NCBI RefSeq assembly: GCF_036173125.1 | Contig: NZ_CP108054.1 | Span: 4,526,001-4,590,000 of the forward strand | Source of the DNA: Streptomyces sp. NBC_00286 | GTDB lineage: Bacteria; Actinomycetota; Actinomycetes; Streptomycetales; Streptomycetaceae | DNA: 64,000 nucleotides | Direction: 5' to 3' | Shown here: positions 41,986 through 49,957 of the stretch, in pieces | How the letters are laid out: every line of letters starts with the position of its first letter | Numbering within the stretch: position 1 is the first letter of the stretch | Made by a program: the position numbers and the translations under genes | The notes under the pieces: model-generated | What the model was told of the DNA's origin: nothing | The model's database searches: none | Seen by the model: the letters and a program-made list of their open reading frames with translations, nothing else

Positions 41986-42810
41986 ATGGCCCGCTTCCAG
42001 CACACAGTGACACTCGCCCCCGTACCCCGCCGCTGGTTCGAGTCATGCGTCGTCATGCTCCACGACCTGGCGGAGAGTCTCGAAGAAGACGGGGTACGGC
42101 TGCGGCTGCCCGACGGACGTCCACTGCCGGAACTGCTCCTGGCCGAGGGAAGCCATCTGCGACCAGGCGCCCGTTACCGTCACGAGAGCGGCGACGCGGA
42201 CGGGGAGCCTGATCCCGATGCGGCGCTCACGGTCCTGGCCTGGGACCGGCGACGGGAGACTGTCCTGGAGATCGTCACCCTCGACAGCAACCCCCACAAC
42301 GCCACACACGCGGTCTGCACGCTCAGGCTCACCAGCGCCGAACGGCCACGGGATGCGGAAGTCTCGGGGGAGATGCGGACAAGCGGCGGCAGCTGGACGA
42401 AGTACACCAGCGGCAGCGGACGCCTCCATCTCGATCTCCGCAAGTGGTGGCCCTCCGCGGCAGGCTCCGGCCGCCTCACGGCCCCACCCCTCATCGGCAC
42501 CCTCGACCACCCGCTCACCCACGCCACAGTGAAGGTCGTACCGCGTCTGGCCCAGGACGGGCAGTGGCGAGTCACCGTAAAGGTACGAGTCAAGGGCCGC
42601 TCCTTCGCCCGTCTGCTGCTCCCCGTCGCGATGGCCGTCGCCGGACGGCGGGTACGCGCAGCCTTCGCCGAGGCGCTGGACCACGCGGCGGAGTCGTGGA
42701 ACGGACAGGTACCCGTGCTGGTCCGCAAGGACATGGAGCTACTGCGCCTGGAACTCATCGAGTCGCTGTTCAAGGCCGATGAGGAACACAAACCGGAGGC
42801 ATCTCGATGA
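41986..42810 (+). CDS. Hypothetical protein coupled to a response regulator
   Basis: The 274-residue protein begins ARFQHTVTLAPVPRRWFESCVVMLHDLAESLEEDG and is soluble, with mixed alpha/beta character and one moderately hydrophobic stretch near residue 210 (LLLPVAMAVAGRRVRAA). The frame is open further upstream, but codon use and an initial basic/aromatic start favour ATG 41986. Its stop overlaps the ATG of the response regulator (ATGA), so the two are co-expressed. I do not recognise the family. By position it could be an input or effector partner of the orphan regulator. Confidence 0.65.
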   Translation: MARFQHTVTLAPVPRRWFESCVVMLHDLAESLEEDGVRLRLPDGRPLPELLLAEGSHLRPGARYRHESGDADGEPDPDAALTVLAWDRRRETVLEIVTLDSNPHNATHAVCTLRLTSAERPRDAEVSGEMRTSGGSWTKYTSGSGRLHLDLRKWWPSAAGSGRLTAPPLIGTLDHPLTHATVKVVPRLAQDGQWRVTVKVRVKGRSFARLLLPVAMAVAGRRVRAAFAEALDHAAESWNGQVPVLVRKDMELLRLELIESLFKADEEHKPEASR

Positions 42811-43487
42811 CCCGGGTACTCGTGGTCGAGGACGATCCGCGGATCGTCCGGGCCTTGGCGCTCAATTTGAAGGCACGGATGTACGAGGTCGGCACCGCCT
42901 CCGACGGTGCCACGGCCCTGCGGTCGGTCGCCGCCGACCCGCCGGATGTGGTGCTGCTCGACCTCGGGCTGCCGGACATGGACGGCATCGACCTCATCAG
43001 AGCCCTGCGCGGCCGCGCCCGGGTGCCGATCCTGGTGGTCTCCGCCCGCCATGCCTCGCCGGAGAAGATCGCGGCCCTCGATGCCGGCGCCGACGACTAT
43101 GTGACCAAGCCGTTCAGCATGGATGAGCTGATGGCCCGGGTGCGTGCCGCCGTCCGTCGCACCACGGACGTAGGGGCAGGTGAATCGGGGATCGTCACCA
43201 CGGACGATTTCACCATCGACCTGCTCGCGAAGAGGGTCCGCCGCGGTGAGGAGAACGTACGCCTGACCCCGACACAGTGGCAGTTGCTGGAGGTGCTGAT
43301 CCGCCACCCGGGGCGGCCGGTCAGCCACAGGCAACTGCTCCAAGAGGTATGGGGCCCGCCGTACGAGACGCAGACGAACTACCTGCGGGTCTACATGGCG
43401 CAGCTGCGGCGCAAACTGGAGACAGACCCCTCACATCCGCGGTATCTCATCACCGAGCCGGGCATGGGATACCGCTTCGAGAAGTAA
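42807..43487 (+). CDS. KdpE/OmpR-type response regulator (orphan)
   Basis: The 226-residue protein has a receiver domain with the acidic pair VEDDPRI, the phospho-acceptor in VVLLDLGLPDMDG (about residue 52), and the lysine in DDYVTKPFSMDEL. A winged-helix OmpR domain follows (about 130-225) with LTPTQWQLLEVLIRHPGRPV and NYLRVYMAQLRRKLE. The sequence is closest to KdpE, which controls K+ transport. No histidine kinase or kdp gene lies beside it, so its partner must be elsewhere. It is translationally coupled to the upstream hypothetical gene. Confidence 0.88.
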   Translation: MTRVLVVEDDPRIVRALALNLKARMYEVGTASDGATALRSVAADPPDVVLLDLGLPDMDGIDLIRALRGRARVPILVVSARHASPEKIAALDAGADDYVTKPFSMDELMARVRAAVRRTTDVGAGESGIVTTDDFTIDLLAKRVRRGEENVRLTPTQWQLLEVLIRHPGRPVSHRQLLQEVWGPPYETQTNYLRVYMAQLRRKLETDPSHPRYLITEPGMGYRFEK

Positions 43488-43494
43488 TCCCCTT

Positions 43495-43534
43495 CCTGTC
43501 CTGTCCTGTCCTGTCCTTTCCTGTCCCGTCCCGT
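43495..43534. repeat. Eight tandem five-base units (CCTGT and variants)
   Basis: Starting eight bases after the response-regulator stop, CCTGT is repeated with CCTTT and CCCGT variants. It is a simple-sequence tract prone to slippage. It lies between genes and has no obvious role. Confidence 0.8.
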
Positions 43535-43561
43535 CCGGTACCGGCCTGGCGACCCGCTGCT

Positions 43562-43873
43562 GTGGACGTGCGCGTGCACTTCCGCCACACGCCAGCTCTC
43601 GCGGCCACCGTGCTCGACGGCGCCGCCATCGCCCACGGGGCCTTCTTCATCTCGGGCACACTGTTGCCGGTGCTCGCCGTGGCGGCACCATCCCGCGCAG
43701 CCACCGTGGCTGTCATCGCGGGAGCGATGCCCGTACTGGGATCGCTGGTCCCTGCAGTGCTGTTCTTCGTGGCGAGGCTGCGGTCGGGCTGCTACAACAC
43801 CGTGTCGACCGCCCGGAAGCCCTTCTGTCGACAAACGAAAAGGACACCCCTACTCACAGACACAACCACATAA
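43562..43873 (+). CDS. Possible small membrane protein or gene fragment
   Basis: A GTG at 43562 opens a 103-residue frame: DVRVHFRHTPALAATVLDGA, then two hydrophobic stretches (about residues 27-45 and 49-68), then a basic tail of poor coding character. The first 75 codons look like real protein, whereas the end (GCYNTVSTARKP...) does not. It may be a truncated membrane protein. No ribosome site is evident. The remainder of 43488-43939 holds only the simple repeat. Confidence 0.3.
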   Translation: MDVRVHFRHTPALAATVLDGAAIAHGAFFISGTLLPVLAVAAPSRAATVAVIAGAMPVLGSLVPAVLFFVARLRSGCYNTVSTARKPFCRQTKRTPLLTDTTT

Positions 43874-43939
43874 GCCAGCAGCCGAGCTGCCCCTACACAG
43901 TTCGCTCGCATCACAGCGGCGCCATATCAACCGCTCGAT

Positions 43940-44491
43940 TCACTCTTTGTTCAGCGAGAACGCCCCATTCATGGGCTCCTCCGACGCGGCAGCAATCCGG
44001 CCTGTCCGCCGCCACTGCCTGAGCACGGCCCGACCGTAGTTGTTCGTGCCGGCTACTCGATCCAATTCCGTCCCGTTCGGCGTGCGACCAGCAGCCTGCT
44101 GACGCTGGAAGTAGTCCCACATGACCTCCTCAGCGTTCTGCCCGGCCTTGGGTCGCGCGACCGAGGAAGAGCGAGAATCGCTGCTCTCGCTCTCGCGCTC
44201 ACTGCGAGAGTCTCGCTGTGGTGCAGCGAGCCCGTCTCGCTTGGCTTCCGGTGCGCTCGGCCGTGGCTTCGGGACGAGACCGGAGGCCTGTTCTCGCGGC
44301 CCACTCTCGGTCCGTTCTCGGTCGCTGGACCGATGCGCGAGAAGTTCCACCGAGAACAGGAGGGCGACCGGCGGCCATCCCGCGACGAGCACTGGCTGCC
44401 AGGCGAGAGCCGGTGCTGCCGCGACGTTGGCCGCAAGGGACACTCCGATGCCGAGCAGAAACGCCATCGGGCACAGCCACGCCGCACCCAC
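43940..44491 (-). pseudogene. Truncated DUF2637 (SpdB-like) gene outside attL
   Basis: From GTG 44491 leftwards the frame reads FLLGIGVSLAANVAAAPALA and WQPVLVAGWPPVALLFSVEL, the last membrane helices of a DUF2637 transfer protein. A charged region and a C-terminal helix-turn-helix-like segment with NYGRAVLRQWRRTGRI follow. The first half of the domain is missing: the frame is closed by a stop just before the GTG and no continuation is found towards attL. DUF2637 proteins belong to actinomycete conjugative elements, so this is a relic of an older element. A complete DUF2637 gene of different sequence lies inside the present element at 50771. Confidence 0.7.
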
Positions 44492-44642
44492 GTCTCAAGG
44501 TCAGCCGCGCGAGAACCGTCCTTGCGGGGCTCCTCGGCGGCCCTCATCGAGGCTCACCGCCCTTGCGGCCCCGCCGCGGGACCGCGACCGTAGCCGAAAC
44601 TACGAGCTCACGGGCCCTGCGGGCTGGTCCTCTGTTTTCGTC

Positions 44643-44686
44643 GAGCCCCCTGTCGGATTCGAACCGACGACCTACGCATTACAAGT
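44643..44686. repeat. attL, left 44-bp copy of the tRNA-Thr 3' end
   Basis: These 44 bases are identical to 60452-60495. The sequence covers the T-arm, variable loop and anticodon arm of tRNA-Thr on the minus strand, but the 5' half of the tRNA is missing on its right, so this copy is not a gene. Flanking bases on both sides differ from the right copy, which fixes the limits. Confidence 0.93.
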
Positions 44687-44895
44687 TGTCCGATCTTGGT
44701 CCAGGAGTGTCCACGGACGTCCATGGCGCAGCCAAAACCACTGGTCAGAGAAGCTTTCGGACGTCAGTGGACGGTAGCGGACCAACCTGGATCCCGTGGC
44801 AATCGAGACCACAACTGAGACCGAACTCCCAGGGGGCCGCCTTGGTCCGTTGAAACCAGTTGCGCGCCTCTACCTCACCCAAGGAACCTGGCGCG

Positions 44896-45357
44896 ATGAC
44901 GGAGCACGATGAACTAGATCTCCCCCTCGGGCGCATGGTCCGCACAGCAGCCCAATTTGAACTTCGCCTTGAACTGGTGGTGAAGCAGCTCTGCGAGAGC
45001 CCCTTTGGCGCGCTGCTTCTGAGCGGAGAATCCAGTAGTCGGCTTCTCAACGCGTGCCGAACCCTGCTTGAGGCGCACGACGAGATCCCACCGACACCGC
45101 GTGAGGAACTTCAGTCGATCTTGCGTGAGGGCAAAGCGCTGCTCGACAGGCGGCATCGGTACGTTCATGGTGCCGCTGGGATCGTGGGTGAGACAGGCGA
45201 GTTGTTGAGCATGCGGTTCCGCCGCATGAAGGCCGAACCCGAGTTCAGCAAGCGCAGCAGTGACGATCTCACCGAACTCGCGGACGCCTTCGACGAGCTC
45301 ACCGATCGAGCAACCAAGTGGATGCTCGCCTGTGTCGCTGGCTTTGTCTCCTCATAG
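44896..45357 (+). CDS. Cargo protein with HEPN-like RNase motif
   Basis: The 153-residue, mostly helical protein carries ALLDRRHRYVHGA, in which Arg86-x4-His91 fits the RX4-6H catalytic motif of HEPN ribonucleases. The motif follows a helix and is followed by a long helical C-terminus (DDLTELADAFDELTDRATKWM), as expected for a HEPN bundle. HEPN proteins are common RNA-cutting effectors in defence and toxin systems. ATG 44896 was chosen for AAGGA upstream. It is the first gene inside attL, a usual cargo position. No antitoxin partner (for example an MNT nucleotidyltransferase) is next to it. Family membership rests on the motif alone. Confidence 0.55.
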   Translation: MTEHDELDLPLGRMVRTAAQFELRLELVVKQLCESPFGALLLSGESSSRLLNACRTLLEAHDEIPPTPREELQSILREGKALLDRRHRYVHGAAGIVGETGELLSMRFRRMKAEPEFSKRSSDDLTELADAFDELTDRATKWMLACVAGFVSS

Positions 45358-45628
45358 CCCCGGCATCCCTGTTGAACCCCAGTTTGGCCCCCGACTCTCG
45401 CCAGTTGCGCAGGCCGTGTCGGGCTCGGCAAAGCACGGCCGAGCCCGGTTGACAGCGTTCGGTGGTCATCAACCAGCAGCTCAGATCTGGTGACAAGGGT
45501 ATGCATCGCCTATGAGGTCATTCAGGTCACTGGTCCCAGAACTTATAGGCGTGGGCTTCATAAATCGGGTCTCCGCGAGGTTTCAGAGACGGTACCTTGG
45601 GTGGTAGCCATCGAAGGAGTGGGAGCGA

Positions 45629-46978
45629 ATGTCTAAGAACGACGATGATTTCGAGTTTGAGGCGCTTCTGAGTATTAACGAGGAAGAGGAAGAGGCGCAA
45701 AAAGGAGACGCCTCCCCAGCACCGGAAGAGGAGGCCGAGGTAAAGAAGATTGAGGCAGCAGGATTTGCCCTGTCACAATTTGGCGGCGATCGTTTCAGAT
45801 TCGAAGAGACGAGGAGGCCTCTCAACTCTGCCCAGCGCCGCAGATACATCGTCACCAGAGAAAACCTGAGTGACGTCTCTTCCGTTATTTCTGATTATCG
45901 AGACTGTGATGGATACAAAGGCGTATTCCAGAACGGGGGATCGTACGTAGAGTATCTACTTCAGGTGTCCGGCAGCATCCTTCCTGCGGGTCGACTCATT
46001 GAGCGTCTAGAGTGGGACTATCAGCGCGCGGAATGTGACCACGAGTTCAATCCGTGGGCGATTCGAACCGAAAGGAGGCAGTATTCCCCTGGTTTCCACT
46101 TGACGGATCCATCCGGTGAGGTGTGTGTAGAGCTTTCGGAAATTAGCCCCATCGCGGCATTCAGGCTATCCAATGGCAGGCACATGCGATCGGATCTCGT
46201 TGACTATACGCTGAAGGTGATGGTCTCGTCGGCCAAGAATGCCGAAACGAAATTGGACATCGCGCAGCATGTTGCCGACGGCCTACTGTTTGAGCTCGAC
46301 GCTAGGCGTGATCTAGGCATCAATCTGGTGCCGTGGGAACGGGCTCGGGTGACGAGTCGCGGGTCGAGGTACAGGGGCAAGTCGAGCATCTCTTTCCCTG
46401 CAACTTCCGTGCCGCGTGAGGTAGCGGCACTGTTTTCATTCGCCACCGAAGCCGCAGACAACCCGCCGTTTTCATTCCTTTCTTACTACCAGATCCTTGA
46501 ATACTACATGCCGCTGACTTCAAAGCGGGATGCCTTGAGGCGGGTACGTCGAGAAATGCGCGATTTCTCATTCGATATCTCTAACGACGCTTCAGTGTTG
46601 AGAGTGCTAAATGTCGTTGAGCGAACGAAAGGGTTGAGCGAGGAGGAAGCGCTCAAGATTCTGGTGCGTGATTGCGTCCGCGAGGATAAGCTGAGGGAAC
46701 TGTTTCAACTAGACGCCTTCGGAGAGTATTTCTCACAGAAGGGTCCTATAGTGGGAGTGCCGCCGGTCAGCTTGAAGGCGACGAATGAGACTGTTGCGAT
46801 TCAGGCCGCCAAGAGGGTTTACGCCTTGAGGAATAGAATTGTTCACGCAAAAGATGACCCCAAATATGCTGAGACACCGCAATTGCTTCCGCGGAGCGGT
46901 GAGGCAAACTCTCTAGGTCCCGATATCGCGCTTGCGCGTTTTCTAGCCCTAGAGACTATCGCAGATACTCAAGACTGA
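45629..46978 (+). CDS. Low-GC cargo protein with C-terminal HEPN-like domain
   Basis: The 449-residue protein starts at ATG 45629 after a GGAGTGGGAG ribosome region. It has an acidic N-terminus (residues 1-40), a mixed alpha/beta region (about 50-260), and a helical C-terminal third with VYALRNRIVHAKDD, where Arg401-x4-His406 matches the ApeA/Apea-like HEPN motif RNxxxH. The SFLSYYQILEYYMPL helix (about residue 285) also resembles that family's conserved start. Codon use is clearly more AT-rich than in all neighbours, a sign of recent transfer. ApeA-type proteins act against phage by cutting RNA; the same role here is inference. Confidence 0.65.
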   Translation: MSKNDDDFEFEALLSINEEEEEAQKGDASPAPEEEAEVKKIEAAGFALSQFGGDRFRFEETRRPLNSAQRRRYIVTRENLSDVSSVISDYRDCDGYKGVFQNGGSYVEYLLQVSGSILPAGRLIERLEWDYQRAECDHEFNPWAIRTERRQYSPGFHLTDPSGEVCVELSEISPIAAFRLSNGRHMRSDLVDYTLKVMVSSAKNAETKLDIAQHVADGLLFELDARRDLGINLVPWERARVTSRGSRYRGKSSISFPATSVPREVAALFSFATEAADNPPFSFLSYYQILEYYMPLTSKRDALRRVRREMRDFSFDISNDASVLRVLNVVERTKGLSEEEALKILVRDCVREDKLRELFQLDAFGEYFSQKGPIVGVPPVSLKATNETVAIQAAKRVYALRNRIVHAKDDPKYAETPQLLPRSGEANSLGPDIALARFLALETIADTQD

Positions 46979-47253
46979 TGAGGGTTTTTCTTGGCCTAGC
47001 GCGCAATCGAGCAAGGTAGTCTCGCGCGGTGAGCCCCGCAGGCTAGAAGAAGCTTGTGGAGGCGGCCAGTCGGGTTGTCGACGTACTGCATGAGAACACG
47101 GTAGTGGCCTCGATCCTCTTGCGGTAACCAAACGGCACATAGCAAGAAGCGACGCCCCCGCGCAAGCGGATCGAACCTCTTGAGGGCGTTCTGGAAGCGC
47201 CCACGGCGTGCGAGGCTTGGACTTGACGACGAGCAGATGGAGAGGGAGAGCGA

Positions 47254-47721
47254 GTGTCGCAGCAGGCGAGCCCTCGGGGGACTTTCCTGAAGATCGCAGA
47301 CGCGGTGAAGGCTCAAATTGAGGCCAATCCGGAGATGACGGTGCTGCCGTCAGCCGCTGACATCGTGCGCGACCACGGAGTCTCGCGAGGTGTGGCGCTC
47401 CGTGTGTTCCGCGCACTCCAGGCGGACGGTGTCGCGGAGCCGGTACGTGGCGGCCGATGGCGAGTAGTCAGGGCGGGGCAGCAGGAGGACAGTCGACCAC
47501 TGGTCGACCGGATCGCCGATGTGATCGCAGAGGACCAGCTAGAGGTGGGGGCGGCGTTTCCGAGCGCATCAGCGTTGTGCGTGCGGTTCGGTGTATCGCG
47601 GCCCACCGTGAGCAGGGCTCTCGACAAGCTTGAGGCAGCCGGATGGCTGTCGGAGGGAGGGCAGGGGAAAGTGCGAACAGTGCGCGCTGTACCGAGCAGA
47701 GAGGAGCGTCCCCGACCTTGA
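47254..47721 (+). CDS. Tandem winged-helix GntR-type regulator
   Basis: The 155-residue protein contains two GntR-like winged helices in a row: residues 5-72 (LKIADAVKAQIEAN then SAADIVRDHGVSRGVALRVF) and 78-145 (RIADVIAEDQLEVGAAFPSA then FGVSRPTVSRALDKLEAAGW). There is no ligand domain. AICEs encode GntR repressors (KorSA in pSAM2) that silence the replication/transfer activator; the doubled domain may let one chain grip a palindrome. GTG 47254 follows AGGGAGAG. Its stop overlaps the TTG start of the HD gene. The 275 bases upstream hold no gene. Confidence 0.8.
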   Translation: MSQQASPRGTFLKIADAVKAQIEANPEMTVLPSAADIVRDHGVSRGVALRVFRALQADGVAEPVRGGRWRVVRAGQQEDSRPLVDRIADVIAEDQLEVGAAFPSASALCVRFGVSRPTVSRALDKLEAAGWLSEGGQGKVRTVRAVPSREERPRP

Positions 47722-48290
47722 TTCGTACGGGACTGACAGAGTGGGCCTACCCCCTCGCAGAGTCGCTGCTCTCCGGGCCGCTGCCGCGCCGCTGGCAGCA
47801 CTCCCTGGGTGTTGCAGAGCGAGCGCGCACCATTGCTGCCATGCTCGGCGAGGACGCTGAGCTGCTGGAAGCTGCCGCAATACTCCATGACATTGGCTAC
47901 GCGCCGGACTTGGCCAAGAGCGGCTTTCACCCGCTGGACGGTGCCCGGTACCTCCGCGACGTGGCACACGCCGACAGCCGAGTCGTGCGTCTCGTGGCGC
48001 ACCACTCGTGTGCGTGGATGGAGGCAGAAGCCCGCGGGCTTCGTGAGGAGCTGGAGTCTGAGTTCCCTCGCGAGACGCCCGAACTCACGGATGCTCTCTG
48101 CTACTGCGACATGAACACCACGCCGGACGGCACAGCCACTAACCCTGTCGACCGCGTGAACGAGATTGCCGGACGCTACGGACCAGACAGCCTCATCGGA
48201 ACGTTCATCCGCCGCGCCGAACCCGAGATCCTGGCGAGCACGGCGCGCGTGCTCGAACGGCTCGCGGCCACCGAGCGTCAGCCGATGTAG
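47718..48290 (+). CDS. HD-domain phosphohydrolase
   Basis: The 190-residue protein has the HD metal site: RRWQHSLGVAERARTIAAML gives the first histidine, and AAILHDIGYAPDL gives the HD pair (about residues 55-56). A later histidine-rich VRLVAHHSCAWMEAEA and a CYCDMNTTPDG aspartate follow. Such enzymes hydrolyse nucleotides or phosphate esters. HD proteins of this kind are frequent in Streptomyces AICEs between the repressor and Nudix genes. The TTG start at 47718 is preferred because it overlaps the GntR stop (TTGA) and GAGGAG lies before it. It converges with the Nudix gene, overlapping it by 13 bases. Confidence 0.75.
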   Translation: MIRTGLTEWAYPLAESLLSGPLPRRWQHSLGVAERARTIAAMLGEDAELLEAAAILHDIGYAPDLAKSGFHPLDGARYLRDVAHADSRVVRLVAHHSCAWMEAEARGLREELESEFPRETPELTDALCYCDMNTTPDGTATNPVDRVNEIAGRYGPDSLIGTFIRRAEPEILASTARVLERLAATERQPM

Positions 48291-48751
48291 GGAGCCGTCC
48301 GTGTCCGGTCCATCGCGTGCTGGATCCTCAGTTGCATGGTGGGATGGATGTCGTACGTAGACAGGTCCGCTGGGTCGACCCAGCGGACCTGAGTCGTTTC
48401 GTTGCTCGTACGGACTTCGCCCCCTACCGGCCGCGCTCGGAAGCACATGCTGAACTGCTGCCGGACCTCACCGTCGTCGTACTGAAGCACGTGCGCCGGG
48501 TCGGTGTAGATCCCGCACAGTTCGATGACCTCCACCTTGATGCCGGTCTCTTCCCAGACCTCCCGCACCACGGTGTCGCTGATGAACTCGCCCGCGTCGT
48601 GCCCTCCACCAGGAAGCGCCCAACGCCCGTTGTCGGAGCGCTTGATCAAGAGCACCTGCCCCGCGGAGTTCTGCACGAACGCCACGACGGACGGAACTAC
48701 CGAATTGGCCGGCGGGGCGTCGGGGTTGTGGAAGTGGTCGATGCGTCCCAT
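48278..48751 (-). CDS. Nudix hydrolase (Pif-like, element immunity candidate)
   Basis: The 157-residue protein holds a full Nudix box: GHDAGEFISDTVVREVWEETGI fits Gx5Ex7REUxEExGU (split: GHDAGE, then REVWEETG; about residues 50-71). Nudix enzymes cut nucleoside diphosphates linked to another group. In pSAM2 the Nudix protein Pif prevents redundant transfer between cells that already carry the element, and the position here, beside the regulators, suggests the same job. ATG 48751 directly follows the stop of the XRE gene. A 30-bp perfect palindrome lies within its coding sequence. Confidence 0.82.
   Translation of the reverse strand: MGRIDHFHNPDAPPANSVVPSVVAFVQNSAGQVLLIKRSDNGRWALPGGGHDAGEFISDTVVREVWEETGIKVEVIELCGIYTDPAHVLQYDDGEVRQQFSMCFRARPVGGEVRTSNETTQVRWVDPADLSTYDIHPTMQLRIQHAMDRTRTAPYIG
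48362..48391. repeat. 30-bp perfect palindrome inside the Nudix gene
   Basis: Arms CAGGTCCGCTGGGTC and GACCCAGCGGACCTG abut with no spacer. It falls over the codons for VRWVDPADL, which can explain part of the sequence, but perfection over 30 bases is unusual. It could be a binding site, a hairpin-type transfer or replication signal, or chance. Confidence 0.75.
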
Positions 48752-48753
48752 GC

Positions 48754-49527
48754 TCAGGCTCCCTTGAAGTCGGCTTCCGTTGCCTGGCGTGCGCCTCCCC
48801 AGGTTTGTTCGATGCTATTGGCGTACGTGTCGAACAGCCCGCCGCCCGGCAGTCGCCGCAGGTGAAGGACCGGAGCCATGTACGCGGCTACGCCGTAGAC
48901 GTGCGTGTTCACCAGGATCTCGTCGTCAGCGCGGTACAGGGAGTTGTAGAGCGTGGCTTCGTGGAGCCGGAACCGTATCTCCGGGTGGCTCTCGAAGAGC
49001 GGGCGATAGTTGACCAGGGCGTTGCGGATCTTGCCATCCATGAAGCCGTGCCCCTCATCGATGCCGCGCTGCTTCACCGCTGGGCAGTTGGGATCCCCGA
49101 GCAGGATGCGTACCTGCGTCTGACCCATGTGTCCCCCCAGCTCCACCTTCTTCCTGAGCAGGTTGAGGAATTGGGGGTCCTCCGACAGGAACAGCCCCGC
49201 GTACACGAGGACATCGAGGTACTTCCCAGCACGCCCATACATCTCGCGCCAGAGCCCGGCTGGGACCATGTGGCGGTGCGGATAGACGTTGACGATCTCC
49301 GCCTTACTCAGGTCCGCAGCGCTGTCGACGGTGCGGCTGTCGTCCCACAGGGTTGTCACGTCCACCTTGAGCACTGACGCCGTCGCGTACTGGTGTCGCC
49401 GGTACGGCACCTTCCCCTGCGTGATCCAGCGTTCGACGGTCTTCGGGTTGACCTTGATTTTCTCCGCCAGGTCCTGCACCGACATGCCTTGGGCCAACAG
49501 GGCGGACCTCAAACGCTCGTTGGACAT
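48754..49527 (-). CDS. XRE-family regulator with C-terminal PLD-like/DUF5919 domain
   Basis: The 257-residue protein begins with a helix-turn-helix: SALLAQGMSVQDLAEKIKVN then PKTVERWITQGKVPYRRHQY (residues 8-50). From about residue 80 an alpha/beta domain follows, with VLVYAGLFLSEDPQFLNLLR, QTQVRILLGDPNCPAV and a late LHEATLYNSLYRADDEILVN, typical of DUF5919-like regulators. In AICEs it is part of the decision between integrated and transfer states. The 27-bp palindrome 170 bases upstream is a probable operator. It is followed directly by the Nudix gene. Confidence 0.85.
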   Translation of the reverse strand: MSNERLRSALLAQGMSVQDLAEKIKVNPKTVERWITQGKVPYRRHQYATASVLKVDVTTLWDDSRTVDSAADLSKAEIVNVYPHRHMVPAGLWREMYGRAGKYLDVLVYAGLFLSEDPQFLNLLRKKVELGGHMGQTQVRILLGDPNCPAVKQRGIDEGHGFMDGKIRNALVNYRPLFESHPEIRFRLHEATLYNSLYRADDEILVNTHVYGVAAYMAPVLHLRRLPGGGLFDTYANSIEQTWGGARQATEADFKGA

Positions 49528-49696
49528 CTCTACCCCCGATGGGACGTCTAGGGACCTCTTGAAGGTAGCGAGATCGACCTGAGCTGTCCACGAAGGGGGT
49601 AACCAACTCCCCTGACCTGCAGCGATTCTGATGGTGCGCCAAGAAGTCCTGACACAAAGCCAAGAAATCTCGTCGGCCTACTTGACGCAAGCACAA

Positions 49697-49723
49697 TGCA
49701 GTACCTGTAATACAGGTACTGCA
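49697..49723. promoter_or_regulatory. 27-bp palindromic operator of the element
   Basis: TGCAGTACCTGTA and TACAGGTACTGCA are exact inverted 13-bp arms around a single A at 49710. It sits between the leftward XRE/Nudix unit and the rightward transfer operon. It is likely the main repressor site of the element, for the GntR-type or XRE-type protein. Confidence 0.75.
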
Positions 49724-49849
49724 TCACACGCCAGCCGGAAGAACCGGGAAGGCGGCTTCGGTCGCACGCCAACGGGCTGGGAGTGGCGCTACTTGAGAAC
49801 TGCATAGGTGGGCCCCGTCTCCCCGAGTCGAAAAGACGGCCGCGCGGCT

Positions 49850-49957
49850 ATGACCGCGCATGTTCTCTCCGTTCCGCAGCGTCTGTGTGGCGCTGCGGCC
49901 GGTTGCCTCCCCCGCCCGTCCGGGCCGCACCTCGCGGTTCCGTACGGGCGGGGCTGA
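49850..49957 (+). CDS. Possible 35-residue leader protein (doubtful)
   Basis: An ATG at 49850 opens 35 codons (TAHVLSVPQRLCGAAAGCLP...) ending at 49957, ahead of the RapZ-C-like gene. There is no clear ribosome site and the frame crosses the hairpin noted for this region. It may be a leader peptide or chance. Confidence 0.2.
   Translation: MTAHVLSVPQRLCGAAAGCLPRPSGPHLAVPYGRG

Noticed and set aside
43495..43534. CCTGT tandem array as a CRISPR-like or regulatory array
   Set aside because: Units are only five bases, without spacers; it is simple-sequence slippage.
44643..44686. A second tRNA-Thr gene at attL
   Set aside because: The sequence diverges after the anticodon loop and lacks the D-arm and 5' acceptor strand, so it is only an attachment-site copy.
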